Positions 42,614 to 55,008 are shown, numbered from the stretch's first letter. The stretch is DNA of 64,000 bases from Cohnella rhizoplanae (GCF_948329515.1 NZ_CAOJCN010000008.1:62001-126000); one strand, 5' to 3'. Numbers and translations are program-made. The notes: generated by a model from the sequence alone, not told the origin.

Positions 42614-43588
42614 TTACTCTCCCGCTTGCAGCACGATCTTGCCGCGCGCCCGCCGGCTCTCGCTCAACGCGTGCGCCCTCGCCGCTTCCGCTAGCGGCAT
42701 CGCCGCGCCGATCTCGGCCCGCAAGTCGCCTGCCGCGAGCCGCTCCCCGATCCTCGCGAGCCTGTCTGCCTCGAACGGCGCCATCAGCAGCTCCTGCACG
42801 CGGACGCCGATCTTCCGGGCCAGCTCGGGAGAATACCTGCCCCAACCGACCGGCACGAGCGAACCTCCCTGGCGTACGGACCGGACGAGCGCTTCCGTCT
42901 CCTCGCCTCCGACCGTGTCGATGACGGCATCGGCCACCCCTGCGAGTGCCGCCCAATCGTCCGCCGTGTAATCAAAGACGTCATCGGCGCCGAGCGCTTC
43001 GGCGAACGCGCGGTTGCGGCCCGACGTCACGGCGATTACGCGCGCGCCCGCGAGCTTCGCGAACTGCAAGGCGAAGTGACCGACGCCGCCGGACGCGCCG
43101 TTGATCAGAACGGTCTGGCCAGGCAACACCTGCGCTTGCGCGTGCACGGCCGTCCATGCCGTGAAGGCCGACATCGGCACGCCGGCAGCCTGAACGTCGT
43201 CCAGCGCCGCCGGCAGCAAAGCGAGCCGTGACTCCGGGACGGCCACAAACTCCGCATAAGCACCGGCCGCCGCCGTCATTCCGAAGACGCGGTCTCCGGC
43301 GCGATACCGGGTCACGCCCGGACCAACCTCCTCGACGATGCCCGCCAGGTCGTATCCCGGCGTGAACGGCAGCGTCAAGGACAGGCCGAACTTCTCCGCC
43401 GCCCAGCCCGAGCGCATCTGCCAATCCCCCGGATTGACGCCTGCCGCACGCACGCGCACGAGCACTTCCCGCGTCCCCGCGGACGGTCTCGTTACCCGCT
43501 CGAAGCGCAGCGCTTCAGGCGGGCCGTATTCGTGAAAGCGAACCGCATTCATGGTCTTCGCGTTTGTCCTGCTCTTCCCTTCGTCCAT
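42614..43588 (-). CDS. NADP-dependent quinone-oxidoreductase-like MDR enzyme
   Basis: Start at ATG 43588: GAGGGAG is 6 bp upstream (the ATG at 43594 directly abuts it). 324 aa, zinc-free medium-chain reductase: MNAVRFHEYGPPEALRFERV, AAGVNPGDWQMRSG, TPGYDLAGIVEEVGPGV, and the nucleotide-binding LINGASGGVGHFALQFAKLAGARVIAV. Reduces quinones or enones, often in electrophile stress. Divergent from a TetR regulator with a shared 257-bp operator region, so induction by a small electrophile relieved from TetR repression is likely. Confidence 0.9.
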   Translation of the reverse strand: MDEGKSRTNAKTMNAVRFHEYGPPEALRFERVTRPSAGTREVLVRVRAAGVNPGDWQMRSGWAAEKFGLSLTLPFTPGYDLAGIVEEVGPGVTRYRAGDRVFGMTAAAGAYAEFVAVPESRLALLPAALDDVQAAGVPMSAFTAWTAVHAQAQVLPGQTVLINGASGGVGHFALQFAKLAGARVIAVTSGRNRAFAEALGADDVFDYTADDWAALAGVADAVIDTVGGEETEALVRSVRQGGSLVPVGWGRYSPELARKIGVRVQELLMAPFEADRLARIGERLAAGDLRAEIGAAMPLAEAARAHALSESRRARGKIVLQAGE

Positions 43589-43742
43589 CCCCATCTCCCT
43601 CTTCTCCGCATCCTGAGTGTGAGGACGCCTGCCGTCTTGCTCGTCGGCCTCCCCGCTCCGATGCGCATCTACTCGCGCGTCTGCCTGTCGCGTGCGGTGC
43701 TGCCGGATGCCCTTTGCATTGTGCGCCGGCGGCGCGCTCGCT

Positions 43743-43801
43743 TATAATGTAGCGTGCCGAACGCAATGCGTTCAATGGACAATAACGGCCATTCGGCCGT
43801 T
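43743..43801 (+). promoter_or_regulatory. Promoter and two palindromic operators between TetR and oxidoreductase genes
   Basis: TATAAT at 43743-43748 faces the TetR gene. Downstream lie two perfect palindromes: GAACGCA-A-TGCGTTC (43759-43773) and AACGGCC-ATTC-GGCCGTT (43784-43801). They sit where bound repressor would block transcription of tetR. The second differs in sequence from the first, so either only one is the TetR site or two regulators act here. Confidence 0.55.
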
Positions 43802-43845
43802 AACGGACACTAACCCGATACTGTCGGGAAACGGAGGGCGCGGAC

Positions 43846-44457
43846 ATGAGCACAAGCGCGAACGCGGCTGCGCATAAGCCGGATAGACGTGCCAGAAGAA
43901 CGGTCGGGCTGCTTAAGCAGTCGTTCCGCGAATTGGTCGAGGAGAAGGGGTTCGAGGCCGTGACCGTACGGGATATCGCCGAGCGGGCGGACGTTAATCG
44001 CGGCACGTTTTACGCGCATTTCCCGGACAAATACGGCTTGCTCGACCTGGTCATCCGCGAGAAGCTGCAGGCGTTGCTCGGCGCCCGTCTCGGTCCGGAC
44101 GCGGGCTGGCGCCGCCGCGACCTGCGGCTCGCGATCTCGGCCGCGCTCGCCCACTTCGAGGACGTATACGGCGTCTGCCGGCGTCGGGAGTCGCTGCATC
44201 CGATGCTCGAGCAAGCCGTCCAACAGGAGTTGGCCGCCTTGTTCGGACGATGGCTGGACGCCGTGCCCGCTCCTCCCGAAGCTTGGCCCGTCCCGGCCGA
44301 GACCATCGCATCCGCGGCGAGTTGGGCCGTCTTCGGGGCGGCCAACGAGTGGGCCCGCGGACGGCGGGCCGTGCCGCGCGAGGAGATGACGGAGCGCTTG
44401 CTCGCGCTCGTGCTCGGCGGTGCCGCGGCGCTGACGCCCGGCGGGCTGCTTGAATAA
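43846..44457 (+). CDS. TetR/AcrR family regulator
   Basis: 203 aa; GGAGGG lies 7 bp before the ATG. N-terminal HTH: RRTVGLLKQSFRELVEEKGFEAVTVRDIAERADVNRGTFYAHFPDKYGLLDLVI (about residues 12-70; given here as consecutive family landmarks RTVGLLK, VTVRDIAERADVNRGTFYAHF). C-terminal ligand domain of the TetR_C_7-like sort. Probably represses itself and the divergent quinone-oxidoreductase gene. It is convergent with the AraC gene at 44595. Confidence 0.9.
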   Translation: MSTSANAAAHKPDRRARRTVGLLKQSFRELVEEKGFEAVTVRDIAERADVNRGTFYAHFPDKYGLLDLVIREKLQALLGARLGPDAGWRRRDLRLAISAALAHFEDVYGVCRRRESLHPMLEQAVQQELAALFGRWLDAVPAPPEAWPVPAETIASAASWAVFGAANEWARGRRAVPREEMTERLLALVLGGAAALTPGGLLE

Positions 44458-44594
44458 TGCGCGCCTTGCGCCTTGATCGAGGCCGACAGTCCCGTTCCCT
44501 CTGCCGGAATCGCAGACGCGAGCCAGGCCGCAATAGAAGCTTCGTCCATCTCCTGCTTAACCGCGCGGCTGTAGATACCGCCCCCACACACGAC

Positions 44595-45419
44595 TTATTC
44601 CGCGTCCGGCAATCCGTACAGCCGCCTGAACTGCTCCGGACTGAACCCCGTCGCCTTCTTGAATACGGCCCCGAAGTAGCTGGCATTGTCGAAGCCGACG
44701 TCCCGCGCTACCTCGTGCATTCGCCTGCCCGGCGCGCCGAACATAAGCTGCTTGGCTCGCCCCACGCGCTGCAGATTGACGTATTGCAGCGGCCGCATCT
44801 GAATCGTCTTCTGAAACAGCCGGCACAAATACTGCGGAGACACGTCCGCAGCCTCTGCCAGTTCCCCGAGCGAAAGCGGACGGTGCAGGTTGTATTCAAT
44901 AAAGTCGATGATGGGCCTTATCCGGTTCATGTCCTGTTCCCGGCTGCCGGCCGTCTGCGCGCGTCCCAGCTCGAGCAGCAGGGCGTACATGCCGTGCGAC
45001 CGGGTCAGATTGGCCTCGTACGAGAGCGAGTCCTCTCCGAGCATCGTCCTGAAGGATTCGAGCAGCCCGCCTTCCGCGACCTTTCCGTGTCCGGAAGCCC
45101 CCCAGCCCGCATATCGCAGCAGCGCGCCCGCCTCTCTGCCGTTGAACGCGACCCACGCCATTTCCCACGGCTTCGAGACGGGCCGGTACGCATGCCGGAC
45201 GCCCGGGTACAGGACGAACGCCTCTCCGGGTCCGACGCGGATCGTCCGGCCGTCCACGATGTATTCGCCGACGCCGCGGATCGTCTGGTGCAGCTGGTAA
45301 TCGGGGAAGCCCTCCTCGCGCTCCGTTTCCGGCTGATGCTCCCAATAACCGATCGAGGTGACGTGCACGGGGAGCAGCGTCGTCCGGTCCGTCCGGCTGA
45401 ACAGCATTTTGCTTTTCAC
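44595..45419 (-). CDS. AraC-family regulator with cupin-type sensor domain
   Basis: 274 aa. The N-terminal AraC-binding cupin domain (about 1-150: YQLHQTIRGVGEYIVDGRTI, GEAFVLYPGVRHAYRP) binds a sugar; the C-terminal double HTH is PLSLGELAEAADVSPQYLCRLFQ ... VARDVGFDNASYFGAVFKK. It is transcribed divergently from the GH2 beta-galactosidase gene, 118 bp apart, and is its likely activator. Confidence 0.9.
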   Translation of the reverse strand: MKSKMLFSRTDRTTLLPVHVTSIGYWEHQPETEREEGFPDYQLHQTIRGVGEYIVDGRTIRVGPGEAFVLYPGVRHAYRPVSKPWEMAWVAFNGREAGALLRYAGWGASGHGKVAEGGLLESFRTMLGEDSLSYEANLTRSHGMYALLLELGRAQTAGSREQDMNRIRPIIDFIEYNLHRPLSLGELAEAADVSPQYLCRLFQKTIQMRPLQYVNLQRVGRAKQLMFGAPGRRMHEVARDVGFDNASYFGAVFKKATGFSPEQFRRLYGLPDAE

Positions 45420-45436
45420 CTAGCATCGCTCGTTTC

Positions 45437-45511
45437 ATATATTAATAGTTAGGTAGAAAATCCTTTTATATAACCACTTTATCATACCGACTATAATGTG
45501 AATATATTAAT
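45437..45511. promoter_or_regulatory. Divergent AraC/beta-galactosidase control region
   Basis: ATATATTAAT occurs twice as a direct repeat (45437-45446 and 45502-45511, 65 bp apart). TATAAT at 45492-45497 is a good -10 for the lacZ-type gene, but its -35 position is poor, consistent with an activated promoter. The repeats could be AraC half-sites; AT-rich matches may also be chance. Confidence 0.4.
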
Positions 45512-45513
45512 GA

Positions 45514-48720
<3,207 letters not shown>

Positions 48721-48752
48721 TATTCACCGGAGCGCGGCGCTAAGAACACGCA

Positions 48753-48791
48753 AAGAAGACATTCACCCTGTCAGGGGGCGAATGTCTTCTT
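48753..48791. terminator. Bidirectional terminator between lacZ and GyrI-like gene
   Basis: A 12-bp stem AAGAAGACATTC / GAATGTCTTCTT around a loop that can itself pair (CCCTG / CAGGG). Lies between two convergent stop codons. Confidence 0.8.
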
Positions 48792-48811
48792 CATTTGCGC
48801 CATCCATTCAC

Positions 48812-49288
48812 TTATTCGCTCGCGCGTGCAACAGGAACGTAAATCTCGATCTCTGCGTCTTCTTGCTCAAGCGCTTGAATATCGGGCCAATATTCGATAT
48901 CCACGGGTCTCGGGCCGTGTTGCGCGTTAATATAATCGTAAGCCTCGGCAATTCGCGACTCGGGCCCTCGATGCACGAATCTCGCATAACGGCCTGCCGG
49001 CAGCACATATTCGATCATCCCTTCGGGCAGCGCGGCCTCGGCGGAGGCCTGAATACCGACGATATTGTCAAAAGGCGTGTCTTGCGACCATCCGCCCGGC
49101 TCGTAGATCTGAATTAGATATATGCCGTCAAGGCTCGCGCCGGGAATCTTCGTTCTTCGTTCGACGAGCTCCTCTCTCAGCTTGCCGACGATCCGAGTCT
49201 CGATGATGCGGTTCAAACTCTCTCTCACCTTGTAGCCGAACAAGCGGACGGCATCCCGTTCCATGATGGCGGATGGAATCGCAGACAT
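48812..49288 (-). CDS. GyrI-like/AraC effector-binding-domain protein
   Basis: 158 aa consisting of a single GyrI-like (SHV-fold) small-molecule-binding domain: LFGYKVRESLNRI, FDNIVGIQASAEAALPEGMIEYVLPAGRYARFVHRG given here in part (EGMIEYVLPAGRYARF), and IEYWPDIQALEQEDAEIEIYVPV (in part EIEIYVPV). There is no DNA-binding domain. Stand-alone members bind or hydrolyse small hydrophobic molecules. Monocistronic; role unknown. Confidence 0.8.
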   Translation of the reverse strand: MSAIPSAIMERDAVRLFGYKVRESLNRIIETRIVGKLREELVERRTKIPGASLDGIYLIQIYEPGGWSQDTPFDNIVGIQASAEAALPEGMIEYVLPAGRYARFVHRGPESRIAEAYDYINAQHGPRPVDIEYWPDIQALEQEDAEIEIYVPVARASE

Positions 49289-49800
49289 TTTAACACTCCT
49301 TTTTATAGGGGAAGTATTCCATTCCCACCATACCGAATATATGTTCCCCTGTCAAACATTAAATTACATTTATGGATCAGCGTAAAAAGGCACCACCGGA
49401 CACATCATCCCCGGCGGTGCCTCTGATTTTACTTGCCGTGTACTTCCTGCCCCAGCTTCTCGGCCGCCGACATAGGCGCGGTTGACGCGAGGAGGCACCC
49501 ACGTTTTGTTCCCAACCGAGAACAAAACAGCGCGGCCAGCACGGGGCACCCACGTTTTGTTCCCAACCGAGAACAAAACAACGCGGCCGGCACGGGCCCC
49601 CTCGCTTTGTTCCCATCCGAGAACAAAACAGCGCGGCCGGCACTGGACCCCCTCTCTTTGTTCTCAATCAAGAACAAAACAGCGCGGCCGGCACGTGGCC
49701 CCACGTTTTGTTCCCAACCGAGAACGAAACGGCGCAGCACAAAAAAGGACGAGACAGGAATGTTCCTGCTCGTCCCTTTCGCATTTCCAAACAGCTTGTC
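49289..49800. other. 512-bp gap carrying repeat family B
   Basis: No credible gene. 49289-49490 is leader sequence of the GyrI-like gene plus a GC-rich inverted repeat near 49386-49424 (CACCACCGG / CCGGCGGTG-like). 49495-49735 is repeat array B. Short frames through the array (about 70-145 aa on both strands) reflect a unit length close to a multiple of three and are not believed. Confidence 0.55.
49495..49735. repeat. Repeat family B: five 50-51-bp hairpin units
   Basis: Units at 49510, 49561, 49611, 49662 and 49712 (spacings 51, 50, 51, 50). Each contains GTTTTGTTC and GAACAAAAC as a 9-bp stem with an 8-nt loop, followed by AGCGCGGCCGGCAC. In unit 5 the change to GAACGAAAC keeps a G-U pair. 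No resemblance to family A except unit length. Confidence 0.85.
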
Positions 49801-50994
49801 TCAAGCCTCCGACTCCACTGCATGCCGCAGACCGGCCTGCTCCAGGAGCGGAATCACGCTCTCGCCAAAGTAGGCCAGCTCCGGCTCGTAGTCGTAAAAC
49901 GTAATCTGAATGCCGTCGATGCCTGCCGCGTGCAGCTGCGCCAGCTGCTCGGCGACGTCCTCGGGCGAGCCGACGACGTGCAGATGCCCGCCGACCGCGC
50001 GCCCTCTGGCCGTGTGCTCGAGCCAGGATTGGCTGTCTCCGGCCTTGTGGCGGGCCGAGAAGCTGCCGATGGCGCCGAGATCCGCATGATCCATGATTGC
50101 CTGATAGTAGGCGAACGCTTCCTCGCGCGTCGGGCGCACGATGATCGTCGGGTTGATGATGACGCGGATCTTGCGGCCGAGCGCGGCAGCGGCGTTCTTG
50201 ACCGTCGCCACGTGCGCGGGCAGCTTGGGCAGCGCGTCCTCCAGCTTTTCCCCGGCCGGGCTGGAGACGAAGACGACATCCGAATACTTGGACGCGTAGT
50301 CGAAGCCGGCGGGAGAGCCCGAAGCGGTAGCCAGCACGGGACGTCCGTACAGCGGGCGCGGGGAGACGTAAGCCTCCTCCAGCTCGTAGAACTCGCCCTT
50401 GTAGGTCAGATTGTCGACGCCGGACCACAGTGCGTTGCAGATCCGGGTAAACTCTGCGGACTGGGCATACCGCCTGTCGTGATCTCCCCGGGTCACGCCG
50501 AACATCTTGGGCTCGTTCTCCGCGTAGCCGGTGACGATGTTCGCGCCGAAGCGGCCCTGCGAGATATGATCGGCCGTCGCCAGGAACTTCGCCAGATGCA
50601 TCGGATGCCAGGGCCCGTACAGGATATGAATGGTGCCCATCAGCAGGATCCGGCGCGTCGCGGACGCGAGCGCGACCGCGGACACGAACGGATCGAGGAA
50701 GTTCTCCCGGTAGCCGGTCTCCCCGCCGAAGCCGCCCTTGGGCAGCCACTGCGACAGGCCGAAGGCGATGTCGAAGCCCAGGTTTTCCGCCTGCTGCGTC
50801 AGCCTCTTATTGTACTCGAACGACCAGTCCGTGCCTCTCGGCAGCGTCGACTGGGACCAGCCGCCCGTCTGCAGCGGCAGAAACAGGCCGAGCATCAGCG
50901 GCTGGGAGAACGCCCGCGACAACGGGCTGTCCGGCAGATTCTGCGGTTCCTCCGGCGTCCAGAGCTGCGAATCGTGTTGGTTGAAGGCGCTCAT
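49801..50994 (-). CDS. LLM-class flavin monooxygenase (SsuD/RutA-like), last gene of catabolic operon
   Basis: 397 aa; GAGAGG lies 6 bp before ATG 50994. Group similar to SsuD, DszA/NtaA and RutA: LMLGLFLPLQTGGWSQSTLP, GFDIAFGLSQWLPKGGFGG, TRRILLMGTIHILYGPWHPMHLAKF (in part), GRFGANIVTGYAENEPKMFG and a C-terminal VVGSPEDVAEQLAQLHAAGIDGIQI. These use reduced FMN and oxygen to oxygenate sulfonates, pyrimidine rings or similar. Final gene of the operon starting at 61140, 37 bp after the decarboxylase-like gene. No flavin reductase gene is adjacent. Confidence 0.88.
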   Translation of the reverse strand: MSAFNQHDSQLWTPEEPQNLPDSPLSRAFSQPLMLGLFLPLQTGGWSQSTLPRGTDWSFEYNKRLTQQAENLGFDIAFGLSQWLPKGGFGGETGYRENFLDPFVSAVALASATRRILLMGTIHILYGPWHPMHLAKFLATADHISQGRFGANIVTGYAENEPKMFGVTRGDHDRRYAQSAEFTRICNALWSGVDNLTYKGEFYELEEAYVSPRPLYGRPVLATASGSPAGFDYASKYSDVVFVSSPAGEKLEDALPKLPAHVATVKNAAAALGRKIRVIINPTIIVRPTREEAFAYYQAIMDHADLGAIGSFSARHKAGDSQSWLEHTARGRAVGGHLHVVGSPEDVAEQLAQLHAAGIDGIQITFYDYEPELAYFGESVIPLLEQAGLRHAVESEA

Positions 50995-51031
50995 CGCATC
51001 CCTCTCCTATCCCATGTAGATGTTGTCGATC

Positions 51032-51991
51032 TTAGGTGTTCCATACCGACGGGTGGAACACTTCCTCCGGCGCCAGCTCCCGCTTCAGCAGGCCATCCTC
51101 GCGGAGGTAACCCATGAACTTGACGATCTGCGCCCAGTTGGCTGCGGCGCCGTAGGGCCATATATCGCCGTTCATCAGCTGCGAGGAGCGCTCGACCGAC
51201 TCCCAGCCCCACGGATCGGAGCTGTTGTTCTTGATCGTCTCCAGCTGCGCTGCGATGCCCTCGTTCTTGATGTCGAGCAGCAGATCGTATGCCAGCTTCG
51301 GCAGCTCCGGATAGCGCTCCACGGTCTCGGCCTTCAGAGAGACGAGGTGCATGATCGGGAAAATGCCGGTACGGCCGTAATACGCCCGCTCCTCGTCCCA
51401 TACGTTCGGGATGAGCCGGCGGATCGCGCCGCCCTCGCCCGCAGCCGGGAACAGATGCGCCGGCGGACGGCGGGCCGACATGACCGCATCCACGCGACCC
51501 TCGGCCAGCGTTTCGAAGATGTCGCCCTCCGTGAGCGTCGCCGGTATATCCACGGGCACCCGCTCCGGCCGGAAGGTGAACCACTGCAGCTCGTCGCCGC
51601 GGATCGCCCATTCCTCCCGGAACATGCCTCTCACCCACACGGCCGCCGTCATCTGGTATTCCGGGAAGCCGAATCGCTTGCCCTTCAGCTCGGACGGGTG
51701 GCGCAGCGGGCTGTCCGCGCGCACGTAGATCGCGTTGTGCCGGAACGAGCGCGACAGGAATACGGGAATGGCCGTCAGACGGGTATCCCCGCCTCCCTTC
51801 GCGATCAGATACGAAGCGAGCGACAGCTCCGCGATGTCGTACGTCGCCTCGGATATTTGGTTGATGAAAATTTGCTCGACCGATTCCCGCTTGGCTTCGA
51901 TCCCGAAGCCGGCCGGGCGGCGGTCGCCGGACAGCAGCTTCAGCGTGCGGTCGCTCTCGGACATTGCTATCGTAAGCTTGGGCTCCGTCAT
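51032..51991 (-). CDS. 4,5-dihydroxyphthalate decarboxylase-like protein (SBP fold)
   Basis: 319 aa; AAGGAG lies 10 bp before ATG 51991. Resembles Pht5-type 4,5-dihydroxyphthalate decarboxylases, which have a periplasmic-binding-protein fold: ISEATYDIAELSLASYLIAKG, LTAIPVFLSRSFRHNAIYVRAD, LKGKRFGFPEYQMTAAVWVRGMF, and C-terminal LPKLAYDLLLDIKNEGIAAQLE... DPWGWESVERSSQLMNGDIWPYG (in parts). No signal peptide, so it is a cytoplasmic enzyme or sensor rather than a transport protein. It lies between the 2Fe-2S gene and the flavin monooxygenase. True substrate unknown. Confidence 0.8.
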   Translation of the reverse strand: MTEPKLTIAMSESDRTLKLLSGDRRPAGFGIEAKRESVEQIFINQISEATYDIAELSLASYLIAKGGGDTRLTAIPVFLSRSFRHNAIYVRADSPLRHPSELKGKRFGFPEYQMTAAVWVRGMFREEWAIRGDELQWFTFRPERVPVDIPATLTEGDIFETLAEGRVDAVMSARRPPAHLFPAAGEGGAIRRLIPNVWDEERAYYGRTGIFPIMHLVSLKAETVERYPELPKLAYDLLLDIKNEGIAAQLETIKNNSSDPWGWESVERSSQLMNGDIWPYGAAANWAQIVKFMGYLREDGLLKRELAPEEVFHPSVWNT

Positions 51992-52042
51992 GGTCCGTTC
52001 GCTCCTTCCATTATTCAGCGTCGTGTACGGGCCGTTTCTTGA

Positions 52043-52354
52043 TTAATCGAGATCCGTCGCCAGGTCCCTGATCCAGGGGCGTCCCTTGAGCGGCTCGACG
52101 CGAACCTCGCTGCCGGCCTTGGCGCGAATGCTGCACAGGAAGCCGGCCTTGCCGTCCACGAGCGCCGAGCATTCCTTGCAGGCGTTGGCCGATCGGCAGG
52201 AATAGCGCACGGTCAGGGACGGATCCCGATGCTCGCGGATCCAGAAGATCGCGTCCAGCAGGCTCATGCCCTCCCGGTAAGGCACGTCGTACGCGACCAC
52301 GTTCGGCTCGGCGCCGGCCTCTCCGCGCGTCACCTGCAGCTTGATGTCGGACAT
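52043..52354 (-). CDS. Single-domain 2Fe-2S protein (SdhB/FrdB N-terminal-like)
   Basis: Start at ATG 52354 (MSDIKLQV), with GGAGAGGAAG upstream; a start at 52390 would add 12 acidic residues. 103 aa: only the plant-type ferredoxin half of an SdhB/FrdB subunit. Cys ligands C53, C59, C62 and C74 (pattern C-x5-C-x2-C-x11-C in YSCRSANACKECSALVDG). Normal SdhB has C-x4-C at the first pair and a second domain with 3Fe-4S and 4Fe-4S clusters, absent here. It is immediately downstream of the FAD subunit gene and probably takes or delivers its electrons. Confidence 0.82.
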   Translation of the reverse strand: MSDIKLQVTRGEAGAEPNVVAYDVPYREGMSLLDAIFWIREHRDPSLTVRYSCRSANACKECSALVDGKAGFLCSIRAKAGSEVRVEPLKGRPWIRDLATDLD

Positions 52355-52390
52355 CTTCGCTTCCTCTCCTTCCTCTTCGGACATTCGCAT

Positions 52391-54154
52391 TCAGACGTTC
52401 GCGGGCGGCGCCGCGTCGCTCAGCGTCCAGCCGCCCGTCTCCGGGTCCAGTGACACGCTGTAGCTCTCCGCGACGGGCAGCGTCTCTTCGTAATCGAGGC
52501 GTACGTGCGCGCCGCGCGACTCCCGCCGCCGGATGGCGCCCAGTATGATCGCCTCAGCGACCTTTAGCATATGGTCGGCCTCCAGCTTTTCCACCGGCGG
52601 CAGCGCGAGCTTGCCAGGTTTCGCCAGCGCGATCGCGTCCAGCTCCGGACGCAGCGCCCGGACCTCGGCCAGCGCGGCCTCCAGGCCTTCTTCCGTCCGC
52701 AGCGGGCCCGCGCCCTTCCACATGATCCGCTGCAGCTCGCGCTTGAACGCCTGCAGCGAGGCGCTATCCCGCTCGACCTCCGCCGGATGCCAGAACGCCT
52801 CGAGCCGCACCAGCTCCGCCTCTAACGCGCGGCCGACGATCCCTTCGGCGTCCGCGGGCCGATCGCCGCGCGACCGCGCCGCGATCTCGCCGGCGATCCG
52901 CCCGGTTACCAGCGCCTCGGTGATCGCGTTGCCCGACAGCCGGTTCGCGCCGTGCATGCCGTAGATCAGCTCGCCCGCGGCCAGCAGCCCGGGCACCCGG
53001 GTGCGCATATCCGCGTCCACGCGTACGCCGCCGAGCATGAAGTGCGCCATCGGCGCCACCTCGACCATGTCCCGCGTCAGATCCACGCCTTGATTGCGCA
53101 GGATATCGATGACGGGGCCGAACGCTTCCTTCAGCTTGTCCTCCGGCACCATGGTGAAGTCCAGGTAGGCGCCGCCGTGCGGCGTGCCGCGCCCCGCCTC
53201 GACCTCGCGGAAGATCGCGAGCGTCGTCTGGTCGCGCGCGGCGGTATACTTGCCCCCGACCTCGCCGTTGTACTTATGCATGAACTCCTCGCGCTCGCCG
53301 TTCAGCAGACGGCCGCCCAGCTTGTAACGGAACGGGTCCCACATGATCGGGTCGATGCCGACGAGCGGCGGGAACAGATGGGCGATCGGGAAGAACTGCA
53401 CCATCTCCATGTCGCGAAGCTCCGCGCCCGCCTCCGCCGCCAGCACGTAGCCGTCGCCGGTCATATTCGTCGAGGCGCTGTTGCGCTCGTACACCTCGGT
53501 CAGTCCGCCGGTCGCCAGGATGACCGAGCCCGCGGCGATGCCGACGGGGCGCATGCCCTCCATCTCGAATCCGACGGCGCCTACCGCCTTGCCGTCCTCG
53601 ACGACGATCTTCGTGATCATCACGTTTTTCAGGCGCCGGATCTTCTCGTCCTTCCAGATCGCCCGCTTCAAGCCGTTCGACGTCGCGCCGCCGGTGTTCA
53701 GGATGTCCACGTAAACGCAGCGGGCCCGCGAGTGGCCCGGCGCGAACGCCTGCGAGCGCTTGCCGTCGGGCGTCCTGGCCCACTTCACGCCGTAGCCTTC
53801 CGCCTCCAGAATCACCTCCGCGCCGCGATCGACGATCGCGCGCACGATGGCCGGATCGGCCAGTCCGCGGCTTCCCTTCATCGTATCCTCGAAGTGCACG
53901 TCCGCGTCGTCCTCCTCGGCTTCGCCAAGCGCCACCGCGACCGTCATCTGGGCGAGGATCGTGGCGCCGCCCCGGCCGATCAGGCTCTTGTCCGTCAGGA
54001 TCACGTCGGTGCCCTCGTCCGCCGCGGCTCTGGCGGCCATCAAGCCCGCCGCGCCCGAGCCGACGATCAATACATCGGTATGCAGCTGAATCGCATTCAC
54101 GCGCGCCGCCCCTCTCTGATCTTCGTTTGCCATGCTGCTATTCGGCCTATTCAT
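52391..54154 (-). CDS. FAD-dependent fumarate-reductase/succinate-dehydrogenase-like flavoprotein
   Basis: 587 aa. Dinucleotide-binding [18 protein letters not shown] near residue 27, [18 protein letters not shown], then LPDS/fumarate-reductase-like capping region, [23 protein letters not shown] (FAD C-terminal motif) and a helical tail. Its ATG at 54154 overlaps the TGA of pxpA (ATGA), implying coupling; a GTG at 54100 with GAGGGG 8 bp upstream is an alternative. Similar to the catalytic subunits of fumarate reductase, aspartate oxidase and adenylylsulfate reductase, but the partner iron-sulfur subunit is truncated and no membrane anchor is present. Substrate unknown. Confidence 0.85.
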   Translation of the reverse strand: MNRPNSSMANEDQRGAARVNAIQLHTDVLIVGSGAAGLMAARAAADEGTDVILTDKSLIGRGGATILAQMTVAVALGEAEEDDADVHFEDTMKGSRGLADPAIVRAIVDRGAEVILEAEGYGVKWARTPDGKRSQAFAPGHSRARCVYVDILNTGGATSNGLKRAIWKDEKIRRLKNVMITKIVVEDGKAVGAVGFEMEGMRPVGIAAGSVILATGGLTEVYERNSASTNMTGDGYVLAAEAGAELRDMEMVQFFPIAHLFPPLVGIDPIMWDPFRYKLGGRLLNGEREEFMHKYNGEVGGKYTAARDQTTLAIFREVEAGRGTPHGGAYLDFTMVPEDKLKEAFGPVIDILRNQGVDLTRDMVEVAPMAHFMLGGVRVDADMRTRVPGLLAAGELIYGMHGANRLSGNAITEALVTGRIAGEIAARSRGDRPADAEGIVGRALEAELVRLEAFWHPAEVERDSASLQAFKRELQRIMWKGAGPLRTEEGLEAALAEVRALRPELDAIALAKPGKLALPPVEKLEADHMLKVAEAIILGAIRRRESRGAHVRLDYEETLPVAESYSVSLDPETGGWTLSDAAPPANV

Positions 54155-54921
54155 TCGCCGACCGGCCGCACCTCGATGCCGGATTCGGTCAGCTTGCTCC
54201 TGATCCTGCTCGCGAATTCGACGGCGCGCACGCCGTCACCGTGCACGCAGATCGTATCGGCGCGGATGCCGATATCGACCTGCTGCTGCGTCAGCACCTT
54301 GCCCTCGGACACCATCCGGACCACCTGGGCGAGCGAGCGCTCCTCGTCCGTGATGAGCGAATCGGGCAGCCGTCTGGACGTGAGCGACCCGTCGGACTGG
54401 TAGGTCCGGTCGGAGAACACTTCGCTCGCCGTGCGCAGCCCGATGCGGTCTCCCGCGGCGATCAGCTCGCTGCCGGCCAGGCCGAACAGGATGAGCGAGG
54501 GATCGACGCGGTAGACCGCCTCGGCGATCGCGTTCGCCAGCCCGGCGTTGCGCGCCGCCATATTATAGAGCGAGCCGTGCGCCTTGACGTGCCGGAGCCG
54601 CGCTCCCTCCGCCTGCACGAAGCCCCACAGCGCGCCGAGCTGATAGACGACCAGGTCGAAGGCCTCCTCGGGGCTGATGTCCATGTCCCTGCGGCCGAAG
54701 CCGATCAGATCCTGCAGCCCCGGATGCGCGCCGAGCGCGACGCCGTTGTCCAGCGCCAGACGGACCGTCCGGCGCATCGTCGCCGGATCGCCGGCGTGGA
54801 ATCCGCAGGCGATGTTGGCCGATGTCACGTATTTCAAAATTTCCTCGTCCCGCCCCAGCTTGTAGGCGCCGAAGCTCTCTCCCAGATCGCAGTTCAGATC
54901 CACCGTTTTCATCGCATGCAT
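54151..54921 (-). CDS. pxpA: 5-oxoprolinase subunit A, LamB/YcsF family
   Basis: 256 aa with the family signature [59 protein letters not shown] and [12 protein letters not shown]. PxpA with PxpB and PxpC forms an ATP-dependent lactamase that opens 5-oxoproline. Here pxpA is separated from pxpB/pxpC (58-61 kb) by five other genes, so the complex may work on a different cyclic amide linked to the operon pathway. ATG 54921 or 54912 are both possible starts (AAAGGAAGG upstream). Confidence 0.9.
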   Translation of the reverse strand: MHAMKTVDLNCDLGESFGAYKLGRDEEILKYVTSANIACGFHAGDPATMRRTVRLALDNGVALGAHPGLQDLIGFGRRDMDISPEEAFDLVVYQLGALWGFVQAEGARLRHVKAHGSLYNMAARNAGLANAIAEAVYRVDPSLILFGLAGSELIAAGDRIGLRTASEVFSDRTYQSDGSLTSRRLPDSLITDEERSLAQVVRMVSEGKVLTQQQVDIGIRADTICVHGDGVRAVEFASRIRSKLTESGIEVRPVGE

Positions 54922-55008
54922 GCCTTCCTTTCGCTGCGTCCCGGGGTCCGATGCGCTTCGCGAGCCGGACCGGACGGGACGGATAAATGAAAGCCGCCTC
55001 TGTCGCGA

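Noticed and set aside
49495..49735. Repeat arrays (here and at 31021, 39362, 40874, 62244) as CRISPR arrays
   Set aside because: The spaces between cores are themselves similar from unit to unit, units are tandem, and no cas genes are present.
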